A stretch of DNA of 64,000 bases, taken from assembly GCA_021201315.1 (NCBI GenBank), contig JAJQFG010000005.1:1-64000 (forward strand). Reading direction: 5' to 3'. Below, in pieces: positions 26,659 through 36,460 of this stretch (position 1 is its first letter; each line of letters opens with the position of its first letter). The notes below the pieces were generated by a model. That model searched no databases. It was not told the origin of the DNA and saw only the letters and a program-made list of their open reading frames with translations. The stretch comes from Erysipelotrichaceae bacterium. Lineage in GTDB: Bacteria > Bacillota_I > Bacilli_A > Erysipelotrichales > Coprobacillaceae. The position numbers were made by a program, and so were the translations under genes.

Positions 26659-28278
26659 ATGAGCAACAAGATTATGATGTATATATGTATAGCAATATTA
26701 GTTGTTGGTGTCTTATATAGCGAGTTATTTTTAAAAAGCAAAAAGAAGACTAACAATTTGCAGGCTAAGATACACAAGCCAAAAGAGTTAAAAAAATTTA
26801 AACCATTAAAGGGTGATGATAGATATATACATATCAGTCAAAACATCCAGCTTGCAATCGACAAGAAAGTAACCAAGAATAATTTATGCTTATGCCTGGC
26901 TTCATCAGGTAGTGGTAAAACATATTCTTTCATCAACAACAATTTACTTATAAACATGGATTGCTGCAAGGTTGTCACTGATGTTGGGCGAACAATGATA
27001 GATAGTGATTATGATGGCTTTACATTCAAACAATACTATGAAGACAATGGCTATGAAGTTAAGGAATTAGATCTTTATAATTTCAAAGCCAATGATTGCT
27101 TCAATCCGTTGGCCTATGCTACCCGCAGTGATGGAAGATTGATAGCCAATGAAATACTAAACTATGACGAAGAAATTGACGAAGACTTTCTTATATCAAT
27201 TGTTAGAACCATTGCACAAGCAAGCAAGGATAATGAAAACGAATTTTGGATCAACACTGTAAGAGACAATGCATTAACCATTATATTATATATGTTCTAT
27301 CAAAAAGATTACCGCAATGAAAGAAACCTTGTTACTGTATGCAAGCTATTCAATAAGCTGCTTGAGTATGACGATACTACTGAGGCCTATGGAATCGATG
27401 ATGTCATTGAAGATTTCGAATTAGATTTATCGTACAAAATTAAAGATGACAATGGCATGGACCATGTGATTGTAAACGAAACACTTGCGGCATATACAGT
27501 GCTGGAAAGACTTCGTGGTATGAAAAACGATTTAACATCCGGTGGTGATTATGCAGCAAGCCTTAAAGGATCATTCAAGAATTCTTTTTCTGATAAGATT
27601 CTTAAATCCAACGTTATAAGAACTATATCAAGTGATACTATGCATATTAATGATATTAAAGACAACGCCAAGAAAACTATCTGGTTTGTCACCATAAGCG
27701 ACATCAACCAGAACTACAACTTCATTGCTAGCATGTTTTATGTAACAGTGTTCAACATGATTAACATGGCCGCAAAAAGAAGCAATAAAGGCAAGCTTGA
27801 ACGCAGCGTAATTTTTTACCTGGATGAATTTGGAAGTTCAATTTTTATTGACAATTTTAGTACAATATCAGCAACGATACGTAAAAAGACTGGTTCAGGT
27901 GGAGGTACAATTATGTTTTTGGTAGTGCAGGATCTAAAGCAACTAAAACAAAAATATGGCGATGAGGGCATGGAAATCATTGTATCAAACTGTGCTATTA
28001 AGCTGTATATGGGTGTCGATGGCAATGATACGAAAGAGCAAGTTAGTAAATGGGGTGGAGAAGTAGTAACCGATCTTGCTGGTGAAAGCCGCTCGGCTAA
28101 AAATGTATCTCATTCCACTAGTGAACAGTTTCATCAACTTCTTACGACGAATTACCTAAACAATCTTGAAAGCCAAGGACACGTGGGATTATTGTTTATG
28201 AATGGCAAAGTGTATCAAGATCGTATGATTCCTTTCAACAGGATGAAGGAATACAAGCATTATATGAAGAATGATTAA
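26659..28278 (+). CDS. Type IV coupling protein (VirD4/TraG family)
   Basis: 539 aa. One N-terminal membrane helix (residues 5-25), then an ATPase with Walker A ASSGSGKT (81-88), Walker B VIFYLDEFGS, and the TraG-like tail with VVQDLKQLKQKYG and NCAIKLYMG. It delivers the relaxase-DNA complex to a mating channel. AAGGAGG precedes the start. No VirB4 gene accompanies it, so the channel must come from another element. Confidence 0.9.
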   Translation: MSNKIMMYICIAILVVGVLYSELFLKSKKKTNNLQAKIHKPKELKKFKPLKGDDRYIHISQNIQLAIDKKVTKNNLCLCLASSGSGKTYSFINNNLLINMDCCKVVTDVGRTMIDSDYDGFTFKQYYEDNGYEVKELDLYNFKANDCFNPLAYATRSDGRLIANEILNYDEEIDEDFLISIVRTIAQASKDNENEFWINTVRDNALTIILYMFYQKDYRNERNLVTVCKLFNKLLEYDDTTEAYGIDDVIEDFELDLSYKIKDDNGMDHVIVNETLAAYTVLERLRGMKNDLTSGGDYAASLKGSFKNSFSDKILKSNVIRTISSDTMHINDIKDNAKKTIWFVTISDINQNYNFIASMFYVTVFNMINMAAKRSNKGKLERSVIFYLDEFGSSIFIDNFSTISATIRKKTGSGGGTIMFLVVQDLKQLKQKYGDEGMEIIVSNCAIKLYMGVDGNDTKEQVSKWGGEVVTDLAGESRSAKNVSHSTSEQFHQLLTTNYLNNLESQGHVGLLFMNGKVYQDRMIPFNRMKEYKHYMKND

Positions 28279-28300
28279 CTAGTTTAGTCATTCTTTTTTT
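28268..28300 (+). terminator. Weak terminator between coupling protein and ArdC
   Basis: AGAATGA/TCATTCT stem overlapping the coupling-protein stop, followed by a T run. Confidence 0.5.
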
Positions 28301-28323
28301 ATTCAAGGAAGGAGATTTATATT

Positions 28324-30156
28324 ATGTATAAAAATACCAACAAAACACGAGAGTCAATCAAAGATGAATTCATCGATGCGCTCTCGCAACCTCAGGGATT
28401 ATGGGAAAGAGGATGGCGAATTATGCCACAGGAAAGAGCTGCGTCAGGCGTCGAATATAAAGGATTGAATGCTTTATATTTGACAATGGTTGCTGACAAG
28501 AAAAAGTATGAAGATTATCGCTGGTATACATATCAGCAGGTCAAGACTCTGGATTCTAAAAATCCTAATACAAGTATCTATGTAAGAAAAGGTGAAAAAG
28601 GAAGCTACGTTGAGTGGTGGTACAATTATCTTAAACAGGGACTAATGAGTGATGATGAATATCACAAATTATTGGACGAAGCCTATAAAACATTGGGTAA
28701 AGGCAAAAATTATCGCCATCAAAATATCTTTAATTCAGTAGAAAAAGAAAAACTAAAAATGGCCTTGAATCTAAAAAACGATGACTTTGGTATGAATTCA
28801 AAAAACTATACTGTATTTAATGGCTCGCAAATCGAAGGCTTGGAATTACCTTATCAAACAAACATTAAAATCGGCAAGGTAGAATTAGCAATGAATGTCA
28901 TTGAAAATTATTGCATGACAGAAAACATGACTATCAGCTATAGTTCAGCTGGTCGAGCTTATTATTCCTTTAGCAACGATACTATCACCATGCCTCCACG
29001 TGACACATTTGTTGACGAAGAACATTATGTGTCAACTCTTATTCATGAAATGTGTCATTCTACAGGTGCAGCTACAAGACTTAATAGGGATTTTGAAACA
29101 TTGAATGACAATGATGCTGCTCGCGCTATTGAGGAAATGCGTGCCGAGCTTGCATGCGTATTCCTATGCAACGAACTAAACGTTCCATTGGATCAGCAAC
29201 ACATTGACAACCATAAATCGTATGTGCAGTCATGGTATAATGCAATTAACGATGAAAAATATGGAGATAAACAATTGTTTGATACTATTAAAGAAGCTGA
29301 AACCATTGTTGACTATATCAAGGATAAAGGTCTATATAATCAATGCGTTCGTGAAATGCAAAACAACAAAGAAATTGAATTGCTAGGTAATATAGATTTA
29401 ACGAATGTTGAAAAAAATGTTAGCTTATTGCTTCATTGCTATAGCAATAAAAACGATATTGAATATCTGGAAGTCAATATCAACAGCGATGATAAATGGG
29501 ATTATTCGCTATATGATAGCAATGGTATCCTAATTGATGGCGGTATAGATGATTGTGATAATCTTATTGAGATGATTGGTGCTATTGCTGACGAAAACGA
29601 ATTAGTGCATCTATCAATATGTCATAGTGATTTAGAGTTAGGTGAAATATATTATGAAGCTGATAAAGAACTGCTATCAATGATTATGGATAAAACATAC
29701 AGTCATGAATTTAAGGAACAAGAAGAAACACTTCTAAACACTAAAAGTGCATTAAATTGTGATTATAAGGATGATTTAAAGCACTGCAAGGAAAATGAAG
29801 AAATGCTTACCAAGCTATCTAAATATGAAGATTGCATAGTTGACGTAACATATACCATAGATAATTCAAATGGTATTGATACCAAAAAAATTGATTCGAT
29901 GTCTTTAGGTGATGCTTTGCGTTTAAGAATTGCATCAGATACGGATATTGGTATAGATTTCATCATAAATCAAAACAAGGATTTAGTACTTAGATGCCAT
30001 GGTCAATATTTTAACGAAGATAAAAGTCAAAAACATGCTGTCACTGATATTCTAATCAAGTCGAGCAGCAAAGATGACAATGGCATTGACTTTGAAGAAG
30101 TCTTAACCAAGGTCAAGGAACAGGTCAACAATGTAACAAGAACTTTAAAAATCTAA
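28324..30156 (+). CDS. ardC: ArdC-family antirestriction protein with zincin domain
   Basis: 610 aa. N-terminal ssDNA-binding ArdC domain (residues 5-100: ALSQPQGLWERGW ... GVEYKGLNALYL), then a zincin metallopeptidase with HEMCH (His241, Glu242, His245) and the downstream EEMRAELA Glu. The C-terminal 250 residues form a polyvalent-protein-associated domain. ArdC protects incoming ssDNA against restriction. It fits the transfer context and the type I RM system carried by the element. GGAAGGAG precedes the ATG. Confidence 0.88.
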   Translation: MYKNTNKTRESIKDEFIDALSQPQGLWERGWRIMPQERAASGVEYKGLNALYLTMVADKKKYEDYRWYTYQQVKTLDSKNPNTSIYVRKGEKGSYVEWWYNYLKQGLMSDDEYHKLLDEAYKTLGKGKNYRHQNIFNSVEKEKLKMALNLKNDDFGMNSKNYTVFNGSQIEGLELPYQTNIKIGKVELAMNVIENYCMTENMTISYSSAGRAYYSFSNDTITMPPRDTFVDEEHYVSTLIHEMCHSTGAATRLNRDFETLNDNDAARAIEEMRAELACVFLCNELNVPLDQQHIDNHKSYVQSWYNAINDEKYGDKQLFDTIKEAETIVDYIKDKGLYNQCVREMQNNKEIELLGNIDLTNVEKNVSLLLHCYSNKNDIEYLEVNINSDDKWDYSLYDSNGILIDGGIDDCDNLIEMIGAIADENELVHLSICHSDLELGEIYYEADKELLSMIMDKTYSHEFKEQEETLLNTKSALNCDYKDDLKHCKENEEMLTKLSKYEDCIVDVTYTIDNSNGIDTKKIDSMSLGDALRLRIASDTDIGIDFIINQNKDLVLRCHGQYFNEDKSQKHAVTDILIKSSSKDDNGIDFEEVLTKVKEQVNNVTRTLKI

Positions 30157-30199
30157 GCATAGCTAACTTAATTCATGTAGTTATGTTAATTTTCAACGC

Positions 30200-30228
30200 A
30201 AGGATGGTCCATTAAGATCATCCTTTTT
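30200..30228 (+). terminator. Intrinsic terminator after ardC
   Basis: AAGGATGGTC/GATCATCCTT (one wobble) with a T run. Confidence 0.75.
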
Positions 30229-30254
30229 TATTATTAAAACAAGGAGAATTTTTT

Positions 30255-31589
30255 ATGAATAACAATAAAACTAAAACAAACGAATATATTAACGATGAAC
30301 GTAACGAACTAATCCCACCACAAGACGAGTGGTCGAATTTAGAACAGGTATCTGGTACAAACGTAATAGAATACAAAGGTATAGATGGCTTTCATCTAAA
30401 CTTAATCGCCATGGAACATGGATATAATGACAATCACTGGTTCACAACGAATCAAATCAACGCCATGTCGCAAAGCAACAATCATATCCATATAAAAGAT
30501 AGTGAAGCAGGACATAGCATTGAAATGAGATACTATTCAATTATCAAAAACAATAGAAGCGATGATGAATATTATCAATTATTAGCTGCTGCAAACAAAG
30601 CAATTAACAAAAGTTCTATTGTATCATCACAAAATCTTTTTACTAATCAACAAAAGAATAATGTTATCGATACATTAAACTTAAGCAATCAGGATTTTGA
30701 AGTAAACCTTATTAATAATGTTATTTATAATGGTAATCAAATCGAAGGTCTTGAATCATTATTATCCTACGATAACAATAGTGATAAAATTGAATTTTCA
30801 ACGATCGAGAATATCAATCTGGATAACACCGTTTATGCCAATCTGCTATTTACCTGCAACTATGATAATATCGAAGTCTATCTGGGTATCGAAATCAATG
30901 ATAATCTAGATTGGCATTATACATTATATAATCATGATGGTAATATTATCGTTGATGGTATAAACGATGATAATGCATTATCTGATGTCGTTGATAATGT
31001 AAGTGATAAGTACAATTTAAGCAATTCTGATTTATGTAGAGAGGATATTAGCAAAGGCTTGATAAACTATAGCAAGAACAATTTAAAAGTACTAGAGAAA
31101 CACCCCAAGGATAATATTCTATATATAAACAATAATGACTTAGCATCATACAGATTATTAAATTCTAAAAGTGTTTATGATTGTGATGATAAAGAGGAAT
31201 TAAGACACATTAAGGAAAATGACAACATTATTAATCAGCTTTATAAAAAGTGTGGCAATTGTGAGTATGAAGTTAAAGCTATCGGAAGGGATATTGACAA
31301 TGATGGATATGAAAAGGATTTTGGAGCTAACCTGTGTTATGACGATGTATTTGATATTGTGGAATGCTATGATTTTAAAAATGGCGTTGATTTTCTAATC
31401 GATCAAAATAAGAATCTTGTTATACGCTGCCATGGACAAGGCTATATTAAAAATGGTAAAGAATCACATAAAGTTATTGATATAGTAATATCAGCAAGAG
31501 ATGAGGATAAGCTTAAGGTTGACTTTAACAAGGTGTTTGATAAAGCAAAGAAGCAAATTCAAAGCATTTCTAAATCCATGAAATTATAA
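30255..31589 (+). CDS. ArdC paralogue lacking the metallopeptidase domain
   Basis: 444 aa. The N-terminal 150 residues align with the upstream ArdC (NVIEYKGIDGFHLNLI, NQLFTNQQKNNVIDTL-like segment, VIYNGNQIEGLES) and the C-terminal 220 align too (IDQNKNLVIRCHGQ against INQNKDLVLRCHGQ). The middle zincin domain with HExxH is absent; this is a clean domain deletion, not random decay. It may bind ssDNA or interact as a non-catalytic partner. Independent ribosome site (AAGGAG). Confidence 0.75.
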   Translation: MNNNKTKTNEYINDERNELIPPQDEWSNLEQVSGTNVIEYKGIDGFHLNLIAMEHGYNDNHWFTTNQINAMSQSNNHIHIKDSEAGHSIEMRYYSIIKNNRSDDEYYQLLAAANKAINKSSIVSSQNLFTNQQKNNVIDTLNLSNQDFEVNLINNVIYNGNQIEGLESLLSYDNNSDKIEFSTIENINLDNTVYANLLFTCNYDNIEVYLGIEINDNLDWHYTLYNHDGNIIVDGINDDNALSDVVDNVSDKYNLSNSDLCREDISKGLINYSKNNLKVLEKHPKDNILYINNNDLASYRLLNSKSVYDCDDKEELRHIKENDNIINQLYKKCGNCEYEVKAIGRDIDNDGYEKDFGANLCYDDVFDIVECYDFKNGVDFLIDQNKNLVIRCHGQGYIKNGKESHKVIDIVISARDEDKLKVDFNKVFDKAKKQIQSISKSMKL

Positions 31590-31779
31590 TCTATTTATTG
31601 CAATAATTAAATTTAAAACATTATTCGATTATTAAAGCAAGGCTAAAAATGCGTTTTAAGCTCATTTGTTAAAAAGACAAGTATTTCTTCAAATATATAT
31701 TAAAATGCGTTTAAGAGCTGATAATGGCGTAAACAAAGCATTTGTCGAGCTTTCATATATAAAATATTGAACAAAAAAA

Positions 31780-31798
31780 GAAGAAGCTTACGCTTCTT
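31780..31798 (-). terminator. Terminator overlapping the surface-protein stop
   Basis: AAGAAGC/GCTTCTT around the last codons, followed on the minus strand by T-rich sequence. Confidence 0.7.
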
Positions 31799-34700
31799 CA
31801 TGTTTTTTCTTTGCAAGCAATACTGCTCCTGCTCCACCAATCATCATTGCTAATGCGTATGGTGCAATAGAGATATCACCAGTCTGTACATCATCGCTAT
31901 CATCATCGTTGCTGCTAACTGTAACTGTATTGTTCTTTGTATCTATAATAGCACTAACGTTGATTTCTTCATCATCGTTATTATCACTATCGTTGCTATC
32001 TTCTTCATCAGCTTTTGCTGCTGCAACCATTGCGTCATAGATCAATTGTGCATCTACTACATCTTCCAATGCCTTTAAATAAATATCTTTTGCTTCTGAC
32101 AATGCTGTTGCGTCAACTTCGTAAGCTGCTAATGCTTCATCGTAAGCTTCCTGTGCTTCAACCAATGCTGCTTTAGCACTATTGATTGCTTCAACGTATG
32201 CATTCAAGTATGCATAGTCCTCATCTTCGATTGCTGTAGTCATTGCATCTTCCAATGTAATTGTCTTAGCTTTCTCGTATTGTGCTATTGCTTCATCATA
32301 AGCCACTTGTGCACTTGCCAATGATGTTGTTGCTGTTTCGATATTTGCCTTTGATTCCTCAATAGCTTTAACTAGAGCGTCATATCTTGCTAATGCATTG
32401 TCATAGTTTTCTTCAGCCTGCTCCTTGGCAGTTCTTAAGCTCATCAATGCGTTGTATGAACTTGTTGCTTCGTCAAGCTCGCTTGTTGCTGATGCTAAAG
32501 CTGTGCCAGTCTTAGATTGTGCTTCCTTGGCTTCGTCCAATACTTCCTGTGCTTCTTCAAGAGCATAAGCTGTTTCTTCAACGTTCCATTTTGCTTCATA
32601 TAAAGCATCATCCTTTTCAATTGCTAGATCAATAGCGTCTTCCAAATCGCTATATGCTGCATTAACTTTTGATAAGGCTGCTTCATAGTCTGGATACAAT
32701 TCAGCAAGTTCTGCATATAATTGATCTAACGTTGCCTGTTTATCTGCTACGTCTTCGTCAATGTCTTCAATCTCACTCTTGATTGTTTCCAAATATTCTT
32801 CACAGTAATCAACGTAATCCTTAGCTTCTTCGTAATAGTATTGATCATCTTCCAAGAGACTCTTGTTTTCTTCAAGCTCTTCCATTGCTAAATCAAGCTT
32901 GTCGTTGGCACAATCCAAATTATATTCCTGAGTTTCTACTTCAGCTTCAGCTGCGTATACAGCAAGTTCAGCTTCATTATAAGCTTCTTGTGCTTCGCTT
33001 AACGCACTTTCCTTTTCGCTTACTGTTGTTTTTGCTTCTTCTAAAGCAGTGGCTGCAGCACTTGCATTTGCAACTGCTTCGTCATAGGCAGCCTGTGCTT
33101 CTTCTACGGCTTTTGTTAAAGCATCGGTATCAAGCGTTGATAAATAGTCATTCAATAATTGTTCGTATTCATCAACTGTCATTGTAGTTCCAAATTGTCC
33201 ATTATCATCCCAAAAAACTTGTCCATAATAATATACGTAATAAGTTGAGCCATCGTAAGGACTTGTACATTCTTCAACTGCAATAGCTGCTCCAGTAGCT
33301 GTAAATTCAGCTTCTGCGATAGTTTCATAATGACCAGTTGTACGTGTAGTCGATCCAGCTTCATAAAGTGCTTTTTCAGTATAATACCATCCATCATAAG
33401 GATCCAAGTTTTCACTACCATAATTAATAATTTCTGCTGCACCAAATTGATTTGAATGTTCAAAGATGTTAGAAGAATAATTGATATTGCTCATCTCAAT
33501 AGCAGTTAACTGCAATGTTACACCACATTCATCAATGCCTTCTTCAGTAACACGAATCTCATTGCATTCCTTGATCATCTCGATAGCCTTTAGCATATTT
33601 TCAATGCTTGTAGCATCTAATTCGCTTCCTTCATGAGTGTAGCTCGCATACGTTGCATTATTCAAGATATCAAGTGCTGCCTTTGCATCGCTAGCAATAG
33701 TTTCATCTTCACTTTCGCTTAAATACTCAAAGAATGCGAATGCTCCCTGTGCATATTTATCTTCGGCTTCGTCCAAAGCGATTTGAGCTGCTTCCAATGC
33801 TTCTTGTGCATCGCTTACTGCTTCGTTAGCTTCTTCAAGTGCTGCTTCCTTAGCATCAACGTTATCGTTTGCTTCATCCAATGCGTCCTGTGCATCATCA
33901 ATGGCTTGCTGTGCTGTTTCTTGAGCTTCTTGTGCGTCTTTTAAATCACTTTGTGCATTTGCTAATGATGTAGTAGCACTGTCTACTTCGACTTGTGCAC
34001 TATCAACGCTTGCCTGTGCTTCTTCTACTGATTGAGTCAATTCTTCAATCATTGCTGCCCAGTATTCCATTTCACTTGTTGCATCTTCAAGGTTTTCTTC
34101 AGCAAATTCCAATGACATTTGAGCGACTTCCTGATCATCTTTTGCCTCGTCAAGTGCATCTTGAGCGTCGTTGATTGCTTCCATGATTGCTTCATATTCT
34201 TCGCTTTCTTCTGGATCTTCCAATGCATTGTAGGCTGATTGTGCTTCATTGTATGCATTTAACGCTGCTGTCAATGCTGTATCAGCTGCTTCCTTTTCGC
34301 TAAGTGCTGTATCGTATGCACTTTGAGCTTCGCTTACTGCTGTAGTAGCTGCATCATAGCTTGCCTGTGCGTTGTCCAAATTACTTTGTGCTTCATCGTC
34401 AGCTGCTTGGGCTTCGTTGTATGCTGCTGTCTTGTCATCCATTGTGCTTTGTGCACTTGACAATGCTTCATCAGATACAACAGATGCATTTGCAGTTGCT
34501 TCTTCAAGATTGCTTTCGGCTGTTGCTACATTTTCCTTTGCGCTTTCAAGTTCACTTTCTAATGTTTCTTTCGTTGATTGTGCATTGGCTAATGTTGTCT
34601 CAGCATTTGTAACATTCGTTGCGGCTGCATCTACATCGTTTTTTGCATCTTCGAGCATATCTTCAAACGCTTGTGCTGCTTCATCTTCAGCAGTTGTTAC

Positions 34701-35012
34701 ATTTGTAGAAGCTTCGTTAAGTGCTGCTGTGGCACTATCCAATGTGCTTTGAGAAGCATTCGCTGTGGTTTGAGCTGCTTCGTAAGTGCTTTGAGCTTCA
34801 CTTGCGATTTCCTTTTCACTTTCAAGATTGTCTTCAGCTTCTTCAATCGTTGATGGCGTTGATGAAGTAGTAGTTGTAGTTGTTTCTTCATTAGCTGCAA
34901 TATCGTCTGTAGAAGTTGTCTCTTCTGCGTTAACAGTTACTGTGCCAGCTGATAGCATTAACCCTGTTGCAAGTGCTACTTTGCCAGCGTTGGATAATAA
35001 ATTCTTTTCCAT
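31788..35012 (-). CDS. Large coiled-coil surface protein with CAP domain (surface-exclusion-like)
   Basis: 1074 aa. Signal peptide (residues 1-31, ending NAEE), then Ala/Glu/Asp-rich coiled coil to about 420 with heptads such as EAQEALDEA. Residues 420-630 form a CAP/SCP-like domain (HSNQFGAAEIINYGSENL, DGWYYTEK, TTGHYETI). A second coiled coil follows, then DDVQTGD, a hydrophobic segment and a KKKHEEA tail: a sortase-type anchor with VQTG in place of LPXTG. Coiled coil plus CAP is the layout of Sec10/PgrA surface-exclusion proteins of conjugative plasmids. It may block redundant transfer or act as an adhesin. No sortase gene lies in the window. Confidence 0.8.
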   Translation of the reverse strand: MEKNLLSNAGKVALATGLMLSAGTVTVNAEETTSTDDIAANEETTTTTTSSTPSTIEEAEDNLESEKEIASEAQSTYEAAQTTANASQSTLDSATAALNEASTNVTTAEDEAAQAFEDMLEDAKNDVDAAATNVTNAETTLANAQSTKETLESELESAKENVATAESNLEEATANASVVSDEALSSAQSTMDDKTAAYNEAQAADDEAQSNLDNAQASYDAATTAVSEAQSAYDTALSEKEAADTALTAALNAYNEAQSAYNALEDPEESEEYEAIMEAINDAQDALDEAKDDQEVAQMSLEFAEENLEDATSEMEYWAAMIEELTQSVEEAQASVDSAQVEVDSATTSLANAQSDLKDAQEAQETAQQAIDDAQDALDEANDNVDAKEAALEEANEAVSDAQEALEAAQIALDEAEDKYAQGAFAFFEYLSESEDETIASDAKAALDILNNATYASYTHEGSELDATSIENMLKAIEMIKECNEIRVTEEGIDECGVTLQLTAIEMSNINYSSNIFEHSNQFGAAEIINYGSENLDPYDGWYYTEKALYEAGSTTRTTGHYETIAEAEFTATGAAIAVEECTSPYDGSTYYVYYYGQVFWDDNGQFGTTMTVDEYEQLLNDYLSTLDTDALTKAVEEAQAAYDEAVANASAAATALEEAKTTVSEKESALSEAQEAYNEAELAVYAAEAEVETQEYNLDCANDKLDLAMEELEENKSLLEDDQYYYEEAKDYVDYCEEYLETIKSEIEDIDEDVADKQATLDQLYAELAELYPDYEAALSKVNAAYSDLEDAIDLAIEKDDALYEAKWNVEETAYALEEAQEVLDEAKEAQSKTGTALASATSELDEATSSYNALMSLRTAKEQAEENYDNALARYDALVKAIEESKANIETATTSLASAQVAYDEAIAQYEKAKTITLEDAMTTAIEDEDYAYLNAYVEAINSAKAALVEAQEAYDEALAAYEVDATALSEAKDIYLKALEDVVDAQLIYDAMVAAAKADEEDSNDSDNNDDEEINVSAIIDTKNNTVTVSSNDDDSDDVQTGDISIAPYALAMMIGGAGAVLLAKKKHEEA

Positions 35013-35147
35013 AATAAATTCCTTTCCTTTATCTATTGAATACTTTTAAAGTATATGGGTATCATTATTTTAAATAACATCAATATTCATTGTTAGATAT
35101 CAACACATAAATAACAGATAGATTCCCACAGTTTCTAGAACAACCAC

Positions 35148-35195
35148 ATTATATACTGTATAGTTTTTTAAATCAATGCGAAAGTTTCTTTCGCA
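35148..35195 (-). promoter_or_regulatory. Promoter and operator of the surface protein
   Basis: -35 TTGATT (35176-35171), 17-bp spacer, -10 TATAAT (35153-35148) on the minus strand. A palindrome TGCGAAA/TTTCGCA (35177-35195) touches the -35 and lies between this gene and the divergent XRE gene, a likely XRE operator. Confidence 0.75.
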
Positions 35196-35249
35196 AATGA
35201 AAAAATGAATTAATCAATATTTATAATGGTATTTAAAGGGGATGATACC

Positions 35250-35465
35250 ATGCTTTTGAAAAGAATTAATGATATTCGCATTGATAACGATTTAAGCATT
35301 GCCCAATTGGCAAGAGAATTAAATGTATCTCCTAGAAGCCTGCAGTATTATCTCAAAGGGCAATATGAGTTGCCTGTATCATTATTATTATCTATTGCTG
35401 ATTACTTTGATGTATCGGTTGATTATTTATTAGGAAGAACCGATAACAAGTCAATCAACAAGTAA
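35250..35465 (+). CDS. XRE-family transcriptional regulator
   Basis: 71 aa from the ATG at 35250 (MLLKRIND), preceded by AAAGGGG; an earlier ATG (35226) overlaps a -10-like TATAAT. A single HTH domain: SIAQLARELNVSPRSLQYYLKG, then FDVSVDYLLG, typical of phage and element repressors. Divergent from the surface-protein gene with a shared palindrome, so it probably regulates that gene and itself. Confidence 0.88.
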   Translation: MLLKRINDIRIDNDLSIAQLARELNVSPRSLQYYLKGQYELPVSLLLSIADYFDVSVDYLLGRTDNKSINK

Positions 35466-35886
35466 AGTTGCCTTCAACTTGAAGAATTTGATTATAGAGA
35501 AAAGTGATTATAACATAATATTAAACATATAAAAGTCTTATTTAATTATTTTTAAATAGGATTTTTATTTGCTTAATCATTTCATAATAATTATTGCATT
35601 GTTTAATTAGCTCACAAATGCCTTGTATTGCGTTTTATATCAATTGCAATATTAACTCTATAATATTATAAAATCGTTGATACGAAGCCATTTAAAGACT
35701 TATATCATCACTTTATGCAAGTAAATGCTTATCGTTGATTTATTTCAATAAATTGATATAAATAAGATAATAAAAATATATTACAAAATTAAATTCCCAA
35801 AACCTATTGAAGTTAAAAATCTAATATACATATAATAGTAGCACATGCGTTTGTATATTATAAAATAATGGAAAGGATGATAAACA
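35466..35886. other. Intergenic region without a visible gene
   Basis: 420 bp of AT-rich DNA. Nothing codes in any frame beyond a few dozen codons and no strong hairpin is seen. Confidence 0.5.
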
Positions 35887-36207
35887 ATGGCAACAACACG
35901 TGCAAGAGCATCAAGAGCTCAAATATTCCAACCTTTTGATGCTTTACCAGGATATAGGGAAATATTAAAAAAGCAGGAAAGAAAAGTTGTCCCTAGAAAG
36001 GAATTATCCGAAGATGATTACGAGACGCTTAATCGCAATGTATATCAAATACAAAAAGGATCAATGGTAAGACTTGTTTACTATGATAATGGGCAATATG
36101 TTGAAAAGACAGGAGTAGTAGCAAAGATCAATCTTGATACAAAGATGGTGCAGGTTGTAACAACGAGAATAAATTTAATGGATGTTGTTGAGATTGAGAT
36201 ATTGTAG
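35887..36207 (+). CDS. YolD-like family protein
   Basis: 106 aa. Fits YolD: FQPFDALPGYREILKKQE near the start and the C-terminal beta region (GSMVRLVYYDNGQYVEKTG, KINLDTKMVQVVTTRINLMDVVEI). YolD proteins usually pair with a Y-family polymerase; none is next to this copy. A GGAAAGGATG site precedes the ATG. Confidence 0.8.
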   Translation: MATTRARASRAQIFQPFDALPGYREILKKQERKVVPRKELSEDDYETLNRNVYQIQKGSMVRLVYYDNGQYVEKTGVVAKINLDTKMVQVVTTRINLMDVVEIEIL

Positions 36208-36240
36208 AATGCAATGAATAAGAAATATAATAACCAATTA

Positions 36241-36400
36241 TTAAAAAAGGAAATTAATCATTTTTAAGATTATTTTGTATTTTTATGATTTGTTGTCTAT
36301 TATAATTGAAAACGTGCTATTATAAAGATTCACGCATGGTTTCAAAACATAAAACAAATATAAGTATCTATTGTGGATTTATATCATACTTTTTGTGATT
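36241..36400. repeat. Leader repeat, copy 1
   Basis: About 150 bp repeated at 37334-37480: a shared A-rich start, TTTTTAAGA, TTTGTATTTTT, TTGTCTA, AATTGAAAA, GCTATTATAAA and GATTTATATCATA in the same order. It contains TTGTCT and TGCTATTAT, a likely promoter. Copy 1 leads to the gene at 36461. Confidence 0.65.
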
Positions 36401-36460
36401 TATGATTGCATTAATCGTCTTTGCAATCTAAAATATAAGCAACGTGAGAGGAGTTAATAT

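Noticed and set aside
34361-34752. Long plus-strand reading frames opposite the surface-protein gene
   Set aside because: They are antisense shadows of the repetitive Ala/Glu coiled coil and have no ribosome sites.
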